Shown piece by piece: positions 28,061 to 35,714 of a stretch of 64,000 nucleotides of DNA. Within the stretch, counting starts at the first letter, position 1, and each line of letters opens with the position of its first letter. The translations under genes and the position numbers were made by a program. Source of the DNA: Shimia sp047124445 (lineage in GTDB: Bacteria; Pseudomonadota; Alphaproteobacteria; Rhodobacterales; Rhodobacteraceae); NCBI RefSeq assembly GCF_047124445.1, contig NZ_CP138921.1, positions 3,038,001-3,102,000 of the forward strand, read 5' to 3'. The notes under the pieces are model-generated. The model worked only from the letters and a program-made list of their open reading frames with translations. It was not told the origin of the DNA and searched no databases.

Positions 28061-29010
28061 TCTCCGTTCTTGGCTCCGGCGCCTTTGGTACCGCCCTCGC
28101 AATTGCCTTCGCCAAAGGCGGCGACGATGTGACCCTCTGGGCCCGTAATGCCGACGCTGCGCAAACCATGCGCGACACCGGTGAAAACCCCCGTCTGCCA
28201 GGTGTGAAGCTTCCAAAAACAGTCTCTCTGACAGCCAAATTTGCCGACGCGCTCACCGATGTGGTCCTGCTGGCTGTCCCTATGCAAAAGCTGCGCGACC
28301 TGTTGGAAACCCACCCAGAACTCTCCGACCGCACCCTCATCGCCTGCTGCAAAGGTGTCGAACTTGGCACGCAATTGGGTCCTGTCGCTGTGATCCGCGA
28401 CGTGCTGCCTGACGCCACGCCTGCCATTCTCACCGGACCCAGCTTTGCCGCCGACATCGCCCGCGGTCTGCCAACGGCACTGACCTTGGCGGTCCCGGAC
28501 GAAAACACCGGAAAGGCGCTGCAACAGAGACTGATTTCACCCAACCTGCGCATCTACCGTACCACCGACACCGTCGGCGCAGAGCTTGGCGGCGCGCTCA
28601 AAAACGTGATTGCCATCGCCTGCGGCATCGCCATTGGCGCAGGTCTCGGTGACAGCGCCCGTGCCGCCCTGATGACCCGCGGCTATGCCGAGATGAAACG
28701 CATGGCCCAAGCGCTTGGTGCCAAGCCCGACACACTTTCAGGTTTGTCCGGCTTTGGCGACCTCACCCTGACTTGCTCTTCGGAACAATCGCGCAACTAC
28801 CGCTTTGGCCTCACGCTGGGACGTGGCGAAGCCTTTGATCCAAGCATCACCGTCGAAGGCGCGGCCACCGCGCGCGCCGCCCTCGCTCGTTCAAACGCCA
28901 TGCAGGTCGACATGCCCATCACCCAAGCCGTCGTCGCCATCCTGGATGGGGGCTTGCAAATCAGTGACGCCATGGAAATGCTGCTCACAAGACCACCAAA
29001 AAAGGAATGA
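28057..29010 (+). CDS. gpsA: NAD(P)-dependent glycerol-3-phosphate dehydrogenase
   Basis: A 317-residue GpsA. GSGAFGTALA at residues 6-15 is the dinucleotide-binding motif, then LAVPMQKLRD, CCKGVE, TGPSFAADIARGLPTAL, the catalytic Lys182 in GGALKNVIAIA, and RGYAEMKR and SGFGDLTLTCSSEQSRNYRFG. It makes sn-glycerol-3-phosphate for phospholipids. The ATG at 28057 overlaps the tsaD stop and has AAAGGAG about 8 bases upstream; an open frame further upstream lies inside tsaD and is not used. Confidence 0.97.
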   Translation: MISVLGSGAFGTALAIAFAKGGDDVTLWARNADAAQTMRDTGENPRLPGVKLPKTVSLTAKFADALTDVVLLAVPMQKLRDLLETHPELSDRTLIACCKGVELGTQLGPVAVIRDVLPDATPAILTGPSFAADIARGLPTALTLAVPDENTGKALQQRLISPNLRIYRTTDTVGAELGGALKNVIAIACGIAIGAGLGDSARAALMTRGYAEMKRMAQALGAKPDTLSGLSGFGDLTLTCSSEQSRNYRFGLTLGRGEAFDPSITVEGAATARAALARSNAMQVDMPITQAVVAILDGGLQISDAMEMLLTRPPKKE

Positions 29011-29012
29011 AC

Positions 29013-29288
29013 ATGCTGGTTGCCCTGATCGCCAAAGACAAACCCGGCGCACTAGAGATCCGCAAAGCCAACCGCGACGCGCACGTCGCCTATCTCAAGG
29101 ATTCCGGAGACACCATTATGATGGCTGGTCCCTTCCTCGATGACGCCGGTGACATGTGCGGCTCCCTGATCATTCTGAACGTCGCCGATATGGCCGAGGC
29201 CGAAGCCTGGGCCGCCGGCGACCCCTACAAAGCCGCCGATCTCTTCGCCTCTGTTGAGCTCAAAGCTTGGAACAAGGTGCTGGGTTGA
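29013..29288 (+). CDS. YciI family protein
   Basis: A 91-residue YCII-related protein (a small ferredoxin-like fold, possible dehydratase or dehydrogenase-like activity, role unknown). The conserved RDAHVAYL and AGPFLDDAGDMCGSLII segments are present, the His and Asp being the putative active-site residues. The ATG at 29013 is preferred over one at 29007 because AAAGGA (29001-29006) would otherwise touch the start codon. It follows gpsA directly and its stop shares a base with the next start, so the four genes tsaD-gpsA-yciI-EVE form one operon. Confidence 0.88.
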   Translation: MLVALIAKDKPGALEIRKANRDAHVAYLKDSGDTIMMAGPFLDDAGDMCGSLIILNVADMAEAEAWAAGDPYKAADLFASVELKAWNKVLG

Positions 29289-29707
29289 TGCGCTATTGGC
29301 TGTTCAAATCCGAACCCTCCACATGGAGCTGGGACCAACAGGTTGCCAAAGGCGAGGCGGGCGAGGAATGGGACGGCGTGCGCAACTACCAAGCGCGCAA
29401 CTTTATGCGAGAGATGGCCGTGGGCGACCGTGGCTTTTTCTACCATTCGCAGAAAGAAAAATCCGTGGTGGGCATTGTCGAAGTCTGCGCCGAGGCCCAC
29501 CAAGACAGCACCACGGATGACGCCCGTTGGGAGTGTGTCGACATCAAAGCCGTCGCGCCCGTGAAAAAACCGGTCACGCTCGACATGATCAAGGCCGACC
29601 CGCGACTGGCGGACATGGTGCTGGTCAAAAACTCCCGCCTGTCGGTGCAACCCGTCACCGAAGACGAGTGGGCGATCATCCTAGAACTAGGTGGTTCTCA
29701 AAGCTGA
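29288..29707 (+). CDS. EVE domain-containing protein
   Basis: A 139-residue protein made only of an EVE (PUA-like) domain: YWLFKSEPSTWSWDQ, EEWDGVRNYQARNFMR, GFFYHSQKEKSVVGIVEV, WECVDIKAV and NSRLSVQPVTEDEW. EVE domains form an aromatic cage that reads modified bases, and single-domain versions of this length are common in Proteobacteria with unknown target. TGATG overlap with the yciI gene shows coupling. It ends the tsaD operon. Confidence 0.92.
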   Translation: MRYWLFKSEPSTWSWDQQVAKGEAGEEWDGVRNYQARNFMREMAVGDRGFFYHSQKEKSVVGIVEVCAEAHQDSTTDDARWECVDIKAVAPVKKPVTLDMIKADPRLADMVLVKNSRLSVQPVTEDEWAIILELGGSQS

Positions 29708-29720
29708 AAATCTGGGCATA

Positions 29721-29748
29721 CTCTCCCCACTAACGCGAACGGGGAGGG
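29721..29748 (+). promoter_or_regulatory. Hairpin covering the ribosome site of the DUF1761 gene
   Basis: CTCTCCCC (29721-29728) pairs with GGGGAGGG (29741-29748), eight positions with one T-G, loop 12 bases. The right arm is the ribosome site for the ATG at 29753, so the fold would hide it. Confidence 0.45.
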
Positions 29749-29752
29749 TTCC

Positions 29753-30148
29753 ATGGAAATTCTATCAGTGCTGGCCGCAGCGCTGGCATCTTATGTGGTT
29801 GGCTCGGTCTGGTACATGACCTTGGCCAAACCTTGGATGAAAGCGGCAGAGATCGAAACCGACGAGTCCGGCCGCCCGGCCAACGCCAGTGACCCGCTGC
29901 CCTACATCACCGCCTTTGTCTGTGCTGTTGTGGTCGCGGGCATGATGCGCCACGTGTTTTCCCTGTCCGGCATCGACACCATCGGCGCCGGTCTGATCGC
30001 TGGCCTGGGCGTCGGTCTCTTTATGGCCGCCCCATGGATTGTGACCAACTACAGCTTTGCAGGCCGCAATCGCGCTCTGATGTTGATCGATGGCGGATAT
30101 GCCGCGCTTGGCTGCGCCACCATGGGCGTGGTGCTGACGCTGTTCTGA
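29753..30148 (+). CDS. DUF1761 family membrane protein
   Basis: A 131-residue protein with four predicted transmembrane helices (about residues 4-24, 51-68, 78-97 and 107-130). The VVGSVWYMTLAKPWMKA segment in the first helix and loop is the DUF1761 signature. Function is unknown. A GGGGAGGG ribosome site sits 4 bases before the ATG but inside a stable hairpin. The gene is alone between the tsaD operon and a structured non-coding region. Confidence 0.85.
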   Translation: MEILSVLAAALASYVVGSVWYMTLAKPWMKAAEIETDESGRPANASDPLPYITAFVCAVVVAGMMRHVFSLSGIDTIGAGLIAGLGVGLFMAAPWIVTNYSFAGRNRALMLIDGGYAALGCATMGVVLTLF

Positions 30149-30484
30149 ACAGAGCGTCCCAAAAACAAAAGGCGCCGCTCCTCAAAGAGCCGCGCCAACA
30201 GTCCGTAGGGAAATCATTCTGGGAAATAAAACATAGGGGGCCTGTCTCCGCTCCAGCCAGACCCCCTATGCACCCCGCGTGTATCCCATACCACCACACG
30301 CGACTTTCTAATCCTTAGGGTCCGGCCATCCTAGCCCGACACAACATGTGTAGCCCAACTGAACCAAGCGGTTCAATTATCAAGTATCTACAATCCGAGC
30401 AGTTCCCGCAGCACTTTCGCAACCAAACGAAAAACGCGCCCGAAACCCTCAGGTCCCGGACGCGCCAAACCGCGAGTGGTGGTT
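30149..30484. other. Structured gene-free region with three minus-strand terminator-like hairpins
   Basis: No convincing gene lies in these 336 bases. The hairpins are: 30171-30196 (10 pairs, one mismatch) with TTTTGTTTTT on the minus strand; 30232-30270 (CATAGGGGG with CCCCCTATG plus an inner CTG/CAG) with TTTTATTT on the minus strand; 30276-30302 (CGCGTGT/ACACGCG); 30360-30375 (TGAACC/GGTTCA); and 30430-30464, the likely terminator of the DUF2853 gene. Two further minus-strand terminators downstream of that one suggest an independent short transcript reading leftwards, or stacked terminators against read-through into tsaD genes. Confidence 0.5.
30430..30464 (-). terminator. Terminator of the DUF2853 gene
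   Basis: On the minus strand CGCGTCCG pairs with CGGGCGCG (one G-T), continues into five inner pairs around TGAG, and is followed by five Ts. It starts 20 bases after the stop of the gene ending at 30485. Confidence 0.75.
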
Positions 30485-30826
30485 TTACCCGTAGTGGGCC
30501 TCTTTGCCGAAATGTTTCGTCAGCATGTAGTAAACAACAGCCCGGTACTTGTTACGCTCAGACTTGCCGTAAGTCTCAATCACAGAGTGGATGGCATCCA
30601 TCAGTTCAGGACCATCGCTCATACCCAACTTCTTGATGAGAAAGTTGTTTTTCACAGTTTCCAGTTCCTCTGGCTGGGAGCCAGCAACAGTGGACGCGTC
30701 ATCATTGTAAATCGCAGGACCACAGCCGATGGTAACCTTTTCCAACAGCGTCATGTCCGGCTCAATGCCACATTTGTTCTTCAGATCGTCCGCGTATTTC
30801 GCGATCAACTCGTCCCGTTTGCCCAT
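30485..30826 (-). CDS. DUF2853 family protein
   Basis: A 113-residue soluble protein of the DUF2853 family: MGKRDELIAKYADDLKNKCG at the start, VTIGCGPAIYNDDASTVAGS in the middle and YRAVVYYMLTKHFGKE at the end. It is a small, mostly helical protein of unknown function, widespread in marine alphaproteobacteria. The ATG at 30826 is chosen because GGGAG lies 8 bases upstream; a TTG at 30841 would add five residues. It has its own terminator and stands alone. Confidence 0.9.
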   Translation of the reverse strand: MGKRDELIAKYADDLKNKCGIEPDMTLLEKVTIGCGPAIYNDDASTVAGSQPEELETVKNNFLIKKLGMSDGPELMDAIHSVIETYGKSERNKYRAVVYYMLTKHFGKEAHYG

Positions 30827-31026
30827 CAGATATTCTCCCAATTGTCGATAAATGCGCTCAAAGTTAGGGTCAGCGCGGTGTGCTTGAAGCCTTACTTACA
30901 GTTGACGTACACGTCACTTAAGGGGAAAGACCACGCCCGTTCCCCCTTAGCACAGATCCCGCTGGTCATTTGAAGAATCACTGCCTAGGGTGGCGCTCTT
31001 GGCAATTCATGACACAGGAGCACACG

Positions 31027-32025
31027 ATGCTGCGTTGGGGTATTCTTGGAACCGGCTTCATTTCGCACGCGATGCTCGGCGCCATTCGCGCTAGCGACGG
31101 CTCGACCGTGGCCATGCTGTGTGGCCGCAACGAAACCGCGCTGTCCGAGCTTGCCGCCCAATATGGCGTCACCCACACGACCACGGATCAAGCCGAGCTT
31201 TTGGCCAATCCGGATGTGGACGTGATCTACATCGCCCTGCCCAACCACCTGCACCGCGCCGCCACCGAAGCCGCTTTGACCGCTGGCAAGCCCGTGCTCT
31301 GCGAAAAGTCCCTGACCACCACGATGGAAGATGCCCACGCGCTGATCGCCTCTGTGCAAGCTGCGAACATCTTCTTTGCCGAAGGTCTGATGTATCTCGC
31401 GCATCCGTTTATGCAGCAGCTGGTCACGGTCCTGCGCGATCCTTCCGTAGGCGACCTGCGCTCCGTCTCCGGCTTCTACGCCGCCGACATCTGGCAAGTG
31501 GTCAACCCTGCCGGCGGTGGCACGCTCTACAACCTCGGCTGCTACCCCGCGTCCCTCTTGCATCTGGTGGTGCAAACCATGTGTGGCGAAGACGCCTTTG
31601 CTTCCCGATCCATCGCCGCTTTTGGCAACATCGGCAAAGACAGCACACTGCAAGACGCCAGCCTCTCCTTGCGCTTTGACAACGGCGTGCTTGCCAACCT
31701 GCACAGCACCGACGGCCACGGCATGGCGCACGCCTTCACCATCGTGACCACCAAAGGCACGCTACGTTTCGCCACAAATCCGTGGCTGCCCGAAGCGGGT
31801 GAAAATCGGATGATCTGGCAGCCTTATGATGGCCCCGCCCGTGACATCGTGGTCGAAACCAAGCACGACGCCTTTTATCACCAGGTCAAAATGGTCGAGC
31901 GCGCGCTGGCAATGGGTGCCAAAGAAGCGCCACGCCCCTCCCCACGACTATCCGACAGTCTCGAAGTCATGCAGTTCCTGACAGACTGGGAAACAGCCGC
32001 GCTCAATCAGGACACCACCCAATGA
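31027..32025 (+). CDS. Gfo/Idh/MocA family oxidoreductase
   Basis: A 332-residue NAD(P)-dependent oxidoreductase: RWGILGTGFISHAML Rossmann motif, NHLHRAATEAALTAGKPVLCEKS with the family Glu-Lys, and GGTLYNLGCYPASLLH, the dimer and active-site segment of the 1,5-anhydrofructose/xylose-dehydrogenase-like subgroup. AGGAG at 31016-31020 fixes the ATG at 31027. It overlaps the next VOC gene by 4 bases. Substrate unknown, probably a sugar or cyclitol. It is not closely similar to the oxidoreductase at 1881-3017. Confidence 0.9.
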   Translation: MLRWGILGTGFISHAMLGAIRASDGSTVAMLCGRNETALSELAAQYGVTHTTTDQAELLANPDVDVIYIALPNHLHRAATEAALTAGKPVLCEKSLTTTMEDAHALIASVQAANIFFAEGLMYLAHPFMQQLVTVLRDPSVGDLRSVSGFYAADIWQVVNPAGGGTLYNLGCYPASLLHLVVQTMCGEDAFASRSIAAFGNIGKDSTLQDASLSLRFDNGVLANLHSTDGHGMAHAFTIVTTKGTLRFATNPWLPEAGENRMIWQPYDGPARDIVVETKHDAFYHQVKMVERALAMGAKEAPRPSPRLSDSLEVMQFLTDWETAALNQDTTQ

Positions 32026-32438
32026 TCGGCTACGTGTGTGTCGGCTCCAACGACATCCCCCGCGCCAAACGCTTTTACGCCGCGGTCCTACCTGCACTGG
32101 GCTACAGCGTGAAAGAAGGCCCCGAAGGCCTCAGCTACGCCCTGCCTGTTCCCGAAGGCCAACGGCCATTGCTACCCGACTTCTACGTGAAACCGCCGTT
32201 TGACGGCAAAACCGCCTCGGTTGGCAACGGCACCATGGTCGCCTTCGAGGCCACAAGCCAAGCGCAGGTCCGCAGCCTGCACACCGCCGCCCTCGCTGCC
32301 GGTGGCACAAACGAAGGTTTACCCGGTTTTCGCCCCGACTACGGCCCAAACTTCTACGTCAGCTACCTGCGCGATCCCGACAACAACAAAATCGCGATTT
32401 ATTCAAGCGATCCAAAGGAGCCTGGGCGGGACGGGTGA
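32022..32438 (+). CDS. VOC (glyoxalase/bleomycin resistance-like) family protein
   Basis: A 138-residue VOC protein: YVCVGSNDIPRAKRFYAAVLPALGY at the start and YVSYLRDPDNNKIAIYS at the end, the usual two beta-alpha-beta-beta-beta halves of a metal-dependent lyase/dioxygenase-like fold. The specific reaction cannot be read from sequence. It is translationally coupled to the upstream oxidoreductase (ATGA overlap), so both may act on one substrate. Confidence 0.88.
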   Translation: MIGYVCVGSNDIPRAKRFYAAVLPALGYSVKEGPEGLSYALPVPEGQRPLLPDFYVKPPFDGKTASVGNGTMVAFEATSQAQVRSLHTAALAAGGTNEGLPGFRPDYGPNFYVSYLRDPDNNKIAIYSSDPKEPGRDG

Positions 32439-32593
32439 CACTGTCTCAGAACTCATTTCGCTCAAAAAGGGTGAACACATGCTTGGCGTTTCTAAGCACA
32501 AAACTCAGCCTACTTGTTCCGTAGTCACACTGATCTTTCCAAAGTGTCGGATTGCGCTTTGCCGGGAGCGGACAAACCGATAGAATTGACGTC

Positions 32594-32836
32594 ATGTACT
32601 TTCAACTCTCAGTGTTTCTGGCTTCTATCCTTCGATATACAAAAAGTGCGTACCTCTGGGTCACAGATGGCTTTTTCAGGATTGTGGCAGCTGTGTTCAC
32701 CTTGGTTTTCGTTACCGTGATCGTGACCCTATTTGTTGGAAGTATCGGTGGAAACCTATACTGGAAACTTGGTTTTTTCTCCCTGGGATCATTGGCGGCA
32801 GTTCATATTGCCATGCAAGCGAAGAAGTTCATGTAA
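32594..32836 (+). CDS. Small hypothetical membrane protein
   Basis: An 80-residue frame with two strongly hydrophobic stretches (about residues 24-47 and 55-72) separated by a short loop and ending in basic residues (QAKKFM). I do not recognise a family. No clear ribosome site precedes the ATG; an in-frame TTG at 32552 is an alternative start. The base composition is more AT-rich than the genes around it. It may be a real accessory gene or chance. Confidence 0.45.
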   Translation: MYFQLSVFLASILRYTKSAYLWVTDGFFRIVAAVFTLVFVTVIVTLFVGSIGGNLYWKLGFFSLGSLAAVHIAMQAKKFM

Positions 32837-32925
32837 GTTAGCGCAGGGTGTTACGCCTGCCTTGCTACTTCAATCGAAATTCCCGCGGCTTAGCTAACCT
32901 AAACTCCAATTTTTGAGACTAAACC

Positions 32926-32953
32926 AAAAACGGCGCCCCAATCCGGGACGCCG
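32926..32953 (-). terminator. Terminator of ahcY
   Basis: CGGCGTCCC and GGGGCGCCG pair on the minus strand (9 pairs, one G-T) around GGATT, followed by TTTTTGG. It begins 27 bases after the ahcY stop. Confidence 0.8.
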
Positions 32954-32979
32954 CTCTCAATTTCAGTCACTAACTAAGC

Positions 32980-34365
32980 TTAATAGCGGTAATGCTCCGG
33001 CTTGAACGGACCCTCGGTGCCGACACCGATATAGTCCGCCTGATCCTTGCTGAGCTTGGACAGCTTCGCACCCACTTTCGCAAGGTGCAGCGCCGCCACT
33101 TTCTCATCCAGATGCTTGGGCAGGATGTAGACTTCGTTGTTGTACTGCTCGCCTTTGGTGAACAGCTCGATCTGCGCCAGCACCTGGTTGGTGAAGCTTG
33201 CAGACATCACAAACGACGGGTGACCGGTGGCATTACCGAGGTTCAGCAGACGGCCCTCAGACAGCAGGATCATGCGGTTGCCGGATGGCATCTCGATCAT
33301 GTCCACTTGCTCTTTGATGTTGGTCCACTTGTGGTTCTTCAGGTTTGCCACCTGAATTTCGTTGTCGAAGTGGCCGATGTTGCCAACAATCGCCATGTCC
33401 TTCATCTCGCGCATGTGCTCGATACGGATCACGTCTTTGTTGCCGGTGGTGGTGATGAAGATATCGGCGGTCGCCGCTTCGTCTTCCAGCGTGGTCACTT
33501 CAAAGCCGTCCATCGCCGCTTGCAGCGCACAGATCGGGTCAACCTCGGTCACCTTCACCCGCGCACCTGCGCCGCGCAGCGAAGCGGCAGAACCTTTGCC
33601 CACGTCGCCATAGCCACAAACAACCGCCACTTTACCGGCCATCATCGTGTCAGTCGCGCGGCGGATGCCGTCCACAAGGCTCTCTTTACAGCCGTATTTG
33701 TTGTCAAACTTGGACTTGGTCACGGAGTCATTCACGTTGATCGCCGGGAAAGGCAGCTCGCCTTTTTTCACCAGATCATACAGGCGGTGCACGCCGGTGG
33801 TGGTTTCCTCGGACACACCCTGGATCGCGTCGCGGGTTTTGGTGAACCAGCCGGGGCTCTCCGCCATGCGCTTCGCGATCTGCTTGTGAATGACTTCTTC
33901 TTCCTCAGAACCCGGCACGCCGAGGTCTTCGCCCGCTTCCGCCTTGGCACCAAGCAACACATAGAGTGTCGCATCGCCACCATCGTCGAGGATCATGTTC
34001 GGGCCATCGGCAAACAAGAACGACTTGTCCAGATAATCCCAGTGCTCTTCCAGAGACTGACCTTTGATCGCAAACACAGGGATGCCTGCTTTGGCAATCG
34101 CCGCCGCCGCGTGGTCCTGTGTGGAGAAGATGTTGCAGCTCGCCCAGCGCACATCCGCGCCCAGCTCCACCAGCGTCTCAATCAGTACCGCGGTCTGAAT
34201 GGTCATGTGCAGCGAGCCAACAATGCGCGCACCAGCCAGTGGTTTCTTATCGCCATACTCTTCGCGCAGCGCCATCAGGCCTGGCATCTCAGTTTCGGCA
34301 ATATCCAGTTCCTTGCGGCCAAACTCGGCCAGGGAAATGTCTTTAACAGTGTAATCGGTCGCCAT
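32980..34365 (-). CDS. ahcY: Adenosylhomocysteinase
   Basis: A 461-residue S-adenosylhomocysteine hydrolase. It shows GSLHMTIQTAVLIETL, WASCNIFSTQDHAAAAI, the NAD-binding GYGDVGKGSA at 251-260, the insert at about 141-180 found in alphaproteobacterial and other long AhcY proteins, and the C-terminal KPEHYRY that contacts NAD. It splits S-adenosylhomocysteine to adenosine and homocysteine, keeping methylation going. AAGGAG precedes the ATG. In Rhodobacter ahcY lies close to regA; here about 7.5 kb separate them. Confidence 0.98.
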   Translation of the reverse strand: MATDYTVKDISLAEFGRKELDIAETEMPGLMALREEYGDKKPLAGARIVGSLHMTIQTAVLIETLVELGADVRWASCNIFSTQDHAAAAIAKAGIPVFAIKGQSLEEHWDYLDKSFLFADGPNMILDDGGDATLYVLLGAKAEAGEDLGVPGSEEEEVIHKQIAKRMAESPGWFTKTRDAIQGVSEETTTGVHRLYDLVKKGELPFPAINVNDSVTKSKFDNKYGCKESLVDGIRRATDTMMAGKVAVVCGYGDVGKGSAASLRGAGARVKVTEVDPICALQAAMDGFEVTTLEDEAATADIFITTTGNKDVIRIEHMREMKDMAIVGNIGHFDNEIQVANLKNHKWTNIKEQVDMIEMPSGNRMILLSEGRLLNLGNATGHPSFVMSASFTNQVLAQIELFTKGEQYNNEVYILPKHLDEKVAALHLAKVGAKLSKLSKDQADYIGVGTEGPFKPEHYRY

Positions 34366-34433
34366 TGCGCCCAGCTCCTTACGGGTTTGCTTTGGCGACC
34401 AGATAACACTCAGAAGGCCTTTCTACAACGTTA

Positions 34434-34751
34434 CTAGCCTTCGATTCCTTCGGGCGGCAGCACCGCCTCTTGCTGAAACCAGTCCGTTCCGGCGGCCAAG
34501 ATGCAGGACACCCCCTGCGCATTGGTCATGATCACCGTAAATGTCCCGGTTTTCTCTGATGACCACACCTCTAGCATCGTCATCTTATTGTCGTGGCTGC
34601 CTTGTAGCCCGCCAGCCACCATGGCTTCAGCGTATTTGCTCTGCAAACGCTTCACCACGAGGTCTCTGTCCGCACATCCGGCGGCGAACGCGGGTGGGGC
34701 TGCTGCGGCCATGCCAAACAGCAAGGCTGCTCCTACTACTCTCTTAAACAT
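34434..34751 (-). CDS. Small secreted protein of unknown function
   Basis: A 105-residue protein with a clear signal peptide (KRVVGAALLFGMAAAAPPAFA, cleavage before AGCADRD). The mature part has two Cys, one near its start and one in GVSCILAAGTDW, which could form a disulfide. The ATG at 34751 has AAAGGAG upstream. I do not recognise a named domain. It lies 68 bases upstream of ahcY on the same strand and could share its transcript. Confidence 0.8.
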   Translation of the reverse strand: MFKRVVGAALLFGMAAAAPPAFAAGCADRDLVVKRLQSKYAEAMVAGGLQGSHDNKMTMLEVWSSEKTGTFTVIMTNAQGVSCILAAGTDWFQQEAVLPPEGIEG

Positions 34752-35081
34752 AGCACTCTCCTTTCTCGCGCAATTCGGCCCATTGGGCACAAAACATTGA
34801 GGTTTGGAGAGGGGGACACGCGGGAGGAAGCCGATGTAGAAACGTGCCCCCCTCGCTAGTAACGTCGGTATCGCGGTGCGCTTTTTCAAAACACGCCTGA
34901 TCACGTTGTTTTGTGGCAGCACGTGATCCCGACTACCAAATAGGGTGCGCCTCAAATATGGCCAAAATGTGACGACGCCTCATTTTGCAGCAAACCGTTG
35001 GGTTTGAAGGTCAGCTTCCCCTGACTGTTAAGACTTCCGAAACCAAGGTATAAGAAACCTTTATTTATTAGGTTTTTGGTC
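34752..35081. other. Gene-free leader region with two strong inverted repeats
   Basis: No clear gene. A 12-position inverted repeat (34809-34820 with 34843-34854; one G-T when read on the minus strand) lies about 60-100 bases upstream of the small secreted gene. A second, perfect repeat GATCACGT/ACGTGATC (34899-34906 with 34921-34928) lies further upstream. Neither has a T-run. They may be a leader structure and an operator. Confidence 0.4.
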
Positions 35082-35195
35082 ATGAATTTCCCGCCACTAA
35101 GGGCCATGTTTCGGTCTGCTTTCTTCATCCCTGCCGTCTTGCTGATGGGCACAGTTATCGTACTCGTGAGTTCGGTTGTTTCCGTCCAACTATGA
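35082..35195 (+). CDS. Possible 37-residue single-helix membrane peptide
   Basis: ATG at 35082 opens a 37-codon frame ending TGA at 35193-35195. The product is mostly one hydrophobic helix (FFIPAVLLMGTVIVLVSSVV). There is no strong ribosome site. Its last 6 bases overlap the end of the convergent gene at 35190. It could be a genuine small protein, a remnant of a longer one, or chance. Confidence 0.25.
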   Translation: MNFPPLRAMFRSAFFIPAVLLMGTVIVLVSSVVSVQL

Positions 35196-35714
35196 CGGCA
35201 ACCGATCAAAGTCCGATTTCATCCGCGCCAGCGGTGGACGGGGTGTGCCTGGAAGCAACATGGCGTCCAGATACTTCGGGTTTGCCCAATCATCCCAAGC
35301 TCTGAGCCCATAGCAGGCGCAAAGGAACTTCGTGACATTGCGTCCACCAAAGATTTCTGTGCCGATGAACCCAGCTTTGTGCGCGGCGTGGAGGTCTACA
35401 AAGCCTTCAATTGGCAAAATCGGCGCGCTGCTGACCCTTTGCCATTCCGGCATTCTGAAGCTGTCCGCCGTGACAAACTGCACTGAAATCACGTCCCTCT
35501 GATCCAGTTCTTCGACGTGACTATGCTCGTGCAGCGGCACCATCGTAAAGGCACAGAGATAGCTTCCCATTGCATCAGCTTCGTAAGACAACACTTGGGC
35601 AACAACACAAAAGCCCTCAAGCAACTCAATGGAAAATATTTCACCGGGCAAGACTGGCTCACCTCCCGGGAACCAGTCCCTCACGGCATCGGCTTCAATG
35701 CCCCGTGAGTCCAC
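35190..35714 (-). CDS. Imm26-like immunity-type protein
   Basis: About 164-174 residues. The N-terminal part (GEPVLPGEIFSIELLEGFCVVAQVL) matches the pattern of the Imm26 immunity fold, a beta-rich domain that opens with a proline-glycine and an acidic-ile-phe strand. Candidate starts are GTG at 35714 (overlapping the upstream gene by 20 bases) or GTG at 35684 (10 bases after it); there is no ATG. An open frame extends to 35828 but that part lies over the upstream gene. No toxin gene is adjacent. Family call is by eye and moderate. Confidence 0.6.
   Translation of the reverse strand: MDSRGIEADAVRDWFPGGEPVLPGEIFSIELLEGFCVVAQVLSYEADAMGSYLCAFTMVPLHEHSHVEELDQRDVISVQFVTADSFRMPEWQRVSSAPILPIEGFVDLHAAHKAGFIGTEIFGGRNVTKFLCACYGLRAWDDWANPKYLDAMLLPGTPRPPLARMKSDFDRLPS

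Noticed and set aside
30355..30380. tRNA T-arm-like GGTTCAA segment
   Set aside because: No acceptor or anticodon stem can be built around it; it is only a small hairpin.
34366..34433. Possible SAH riboswitch in front of ahcY
   Set aside because: The gap is only 68 bases and I could not find the SAH-aptamer core; only an ordinary AAGGAG site is seen.
32992..34437. 481-residue plus-strand open frame
   Set aside because: It is the reverse of ahcY; no recognisable domain.
34952..35209. 85-residue minus-strand frame
   Set aside because: No ribosome site, no family, odd composition; it overlaps the end of the Imm26-like gene.
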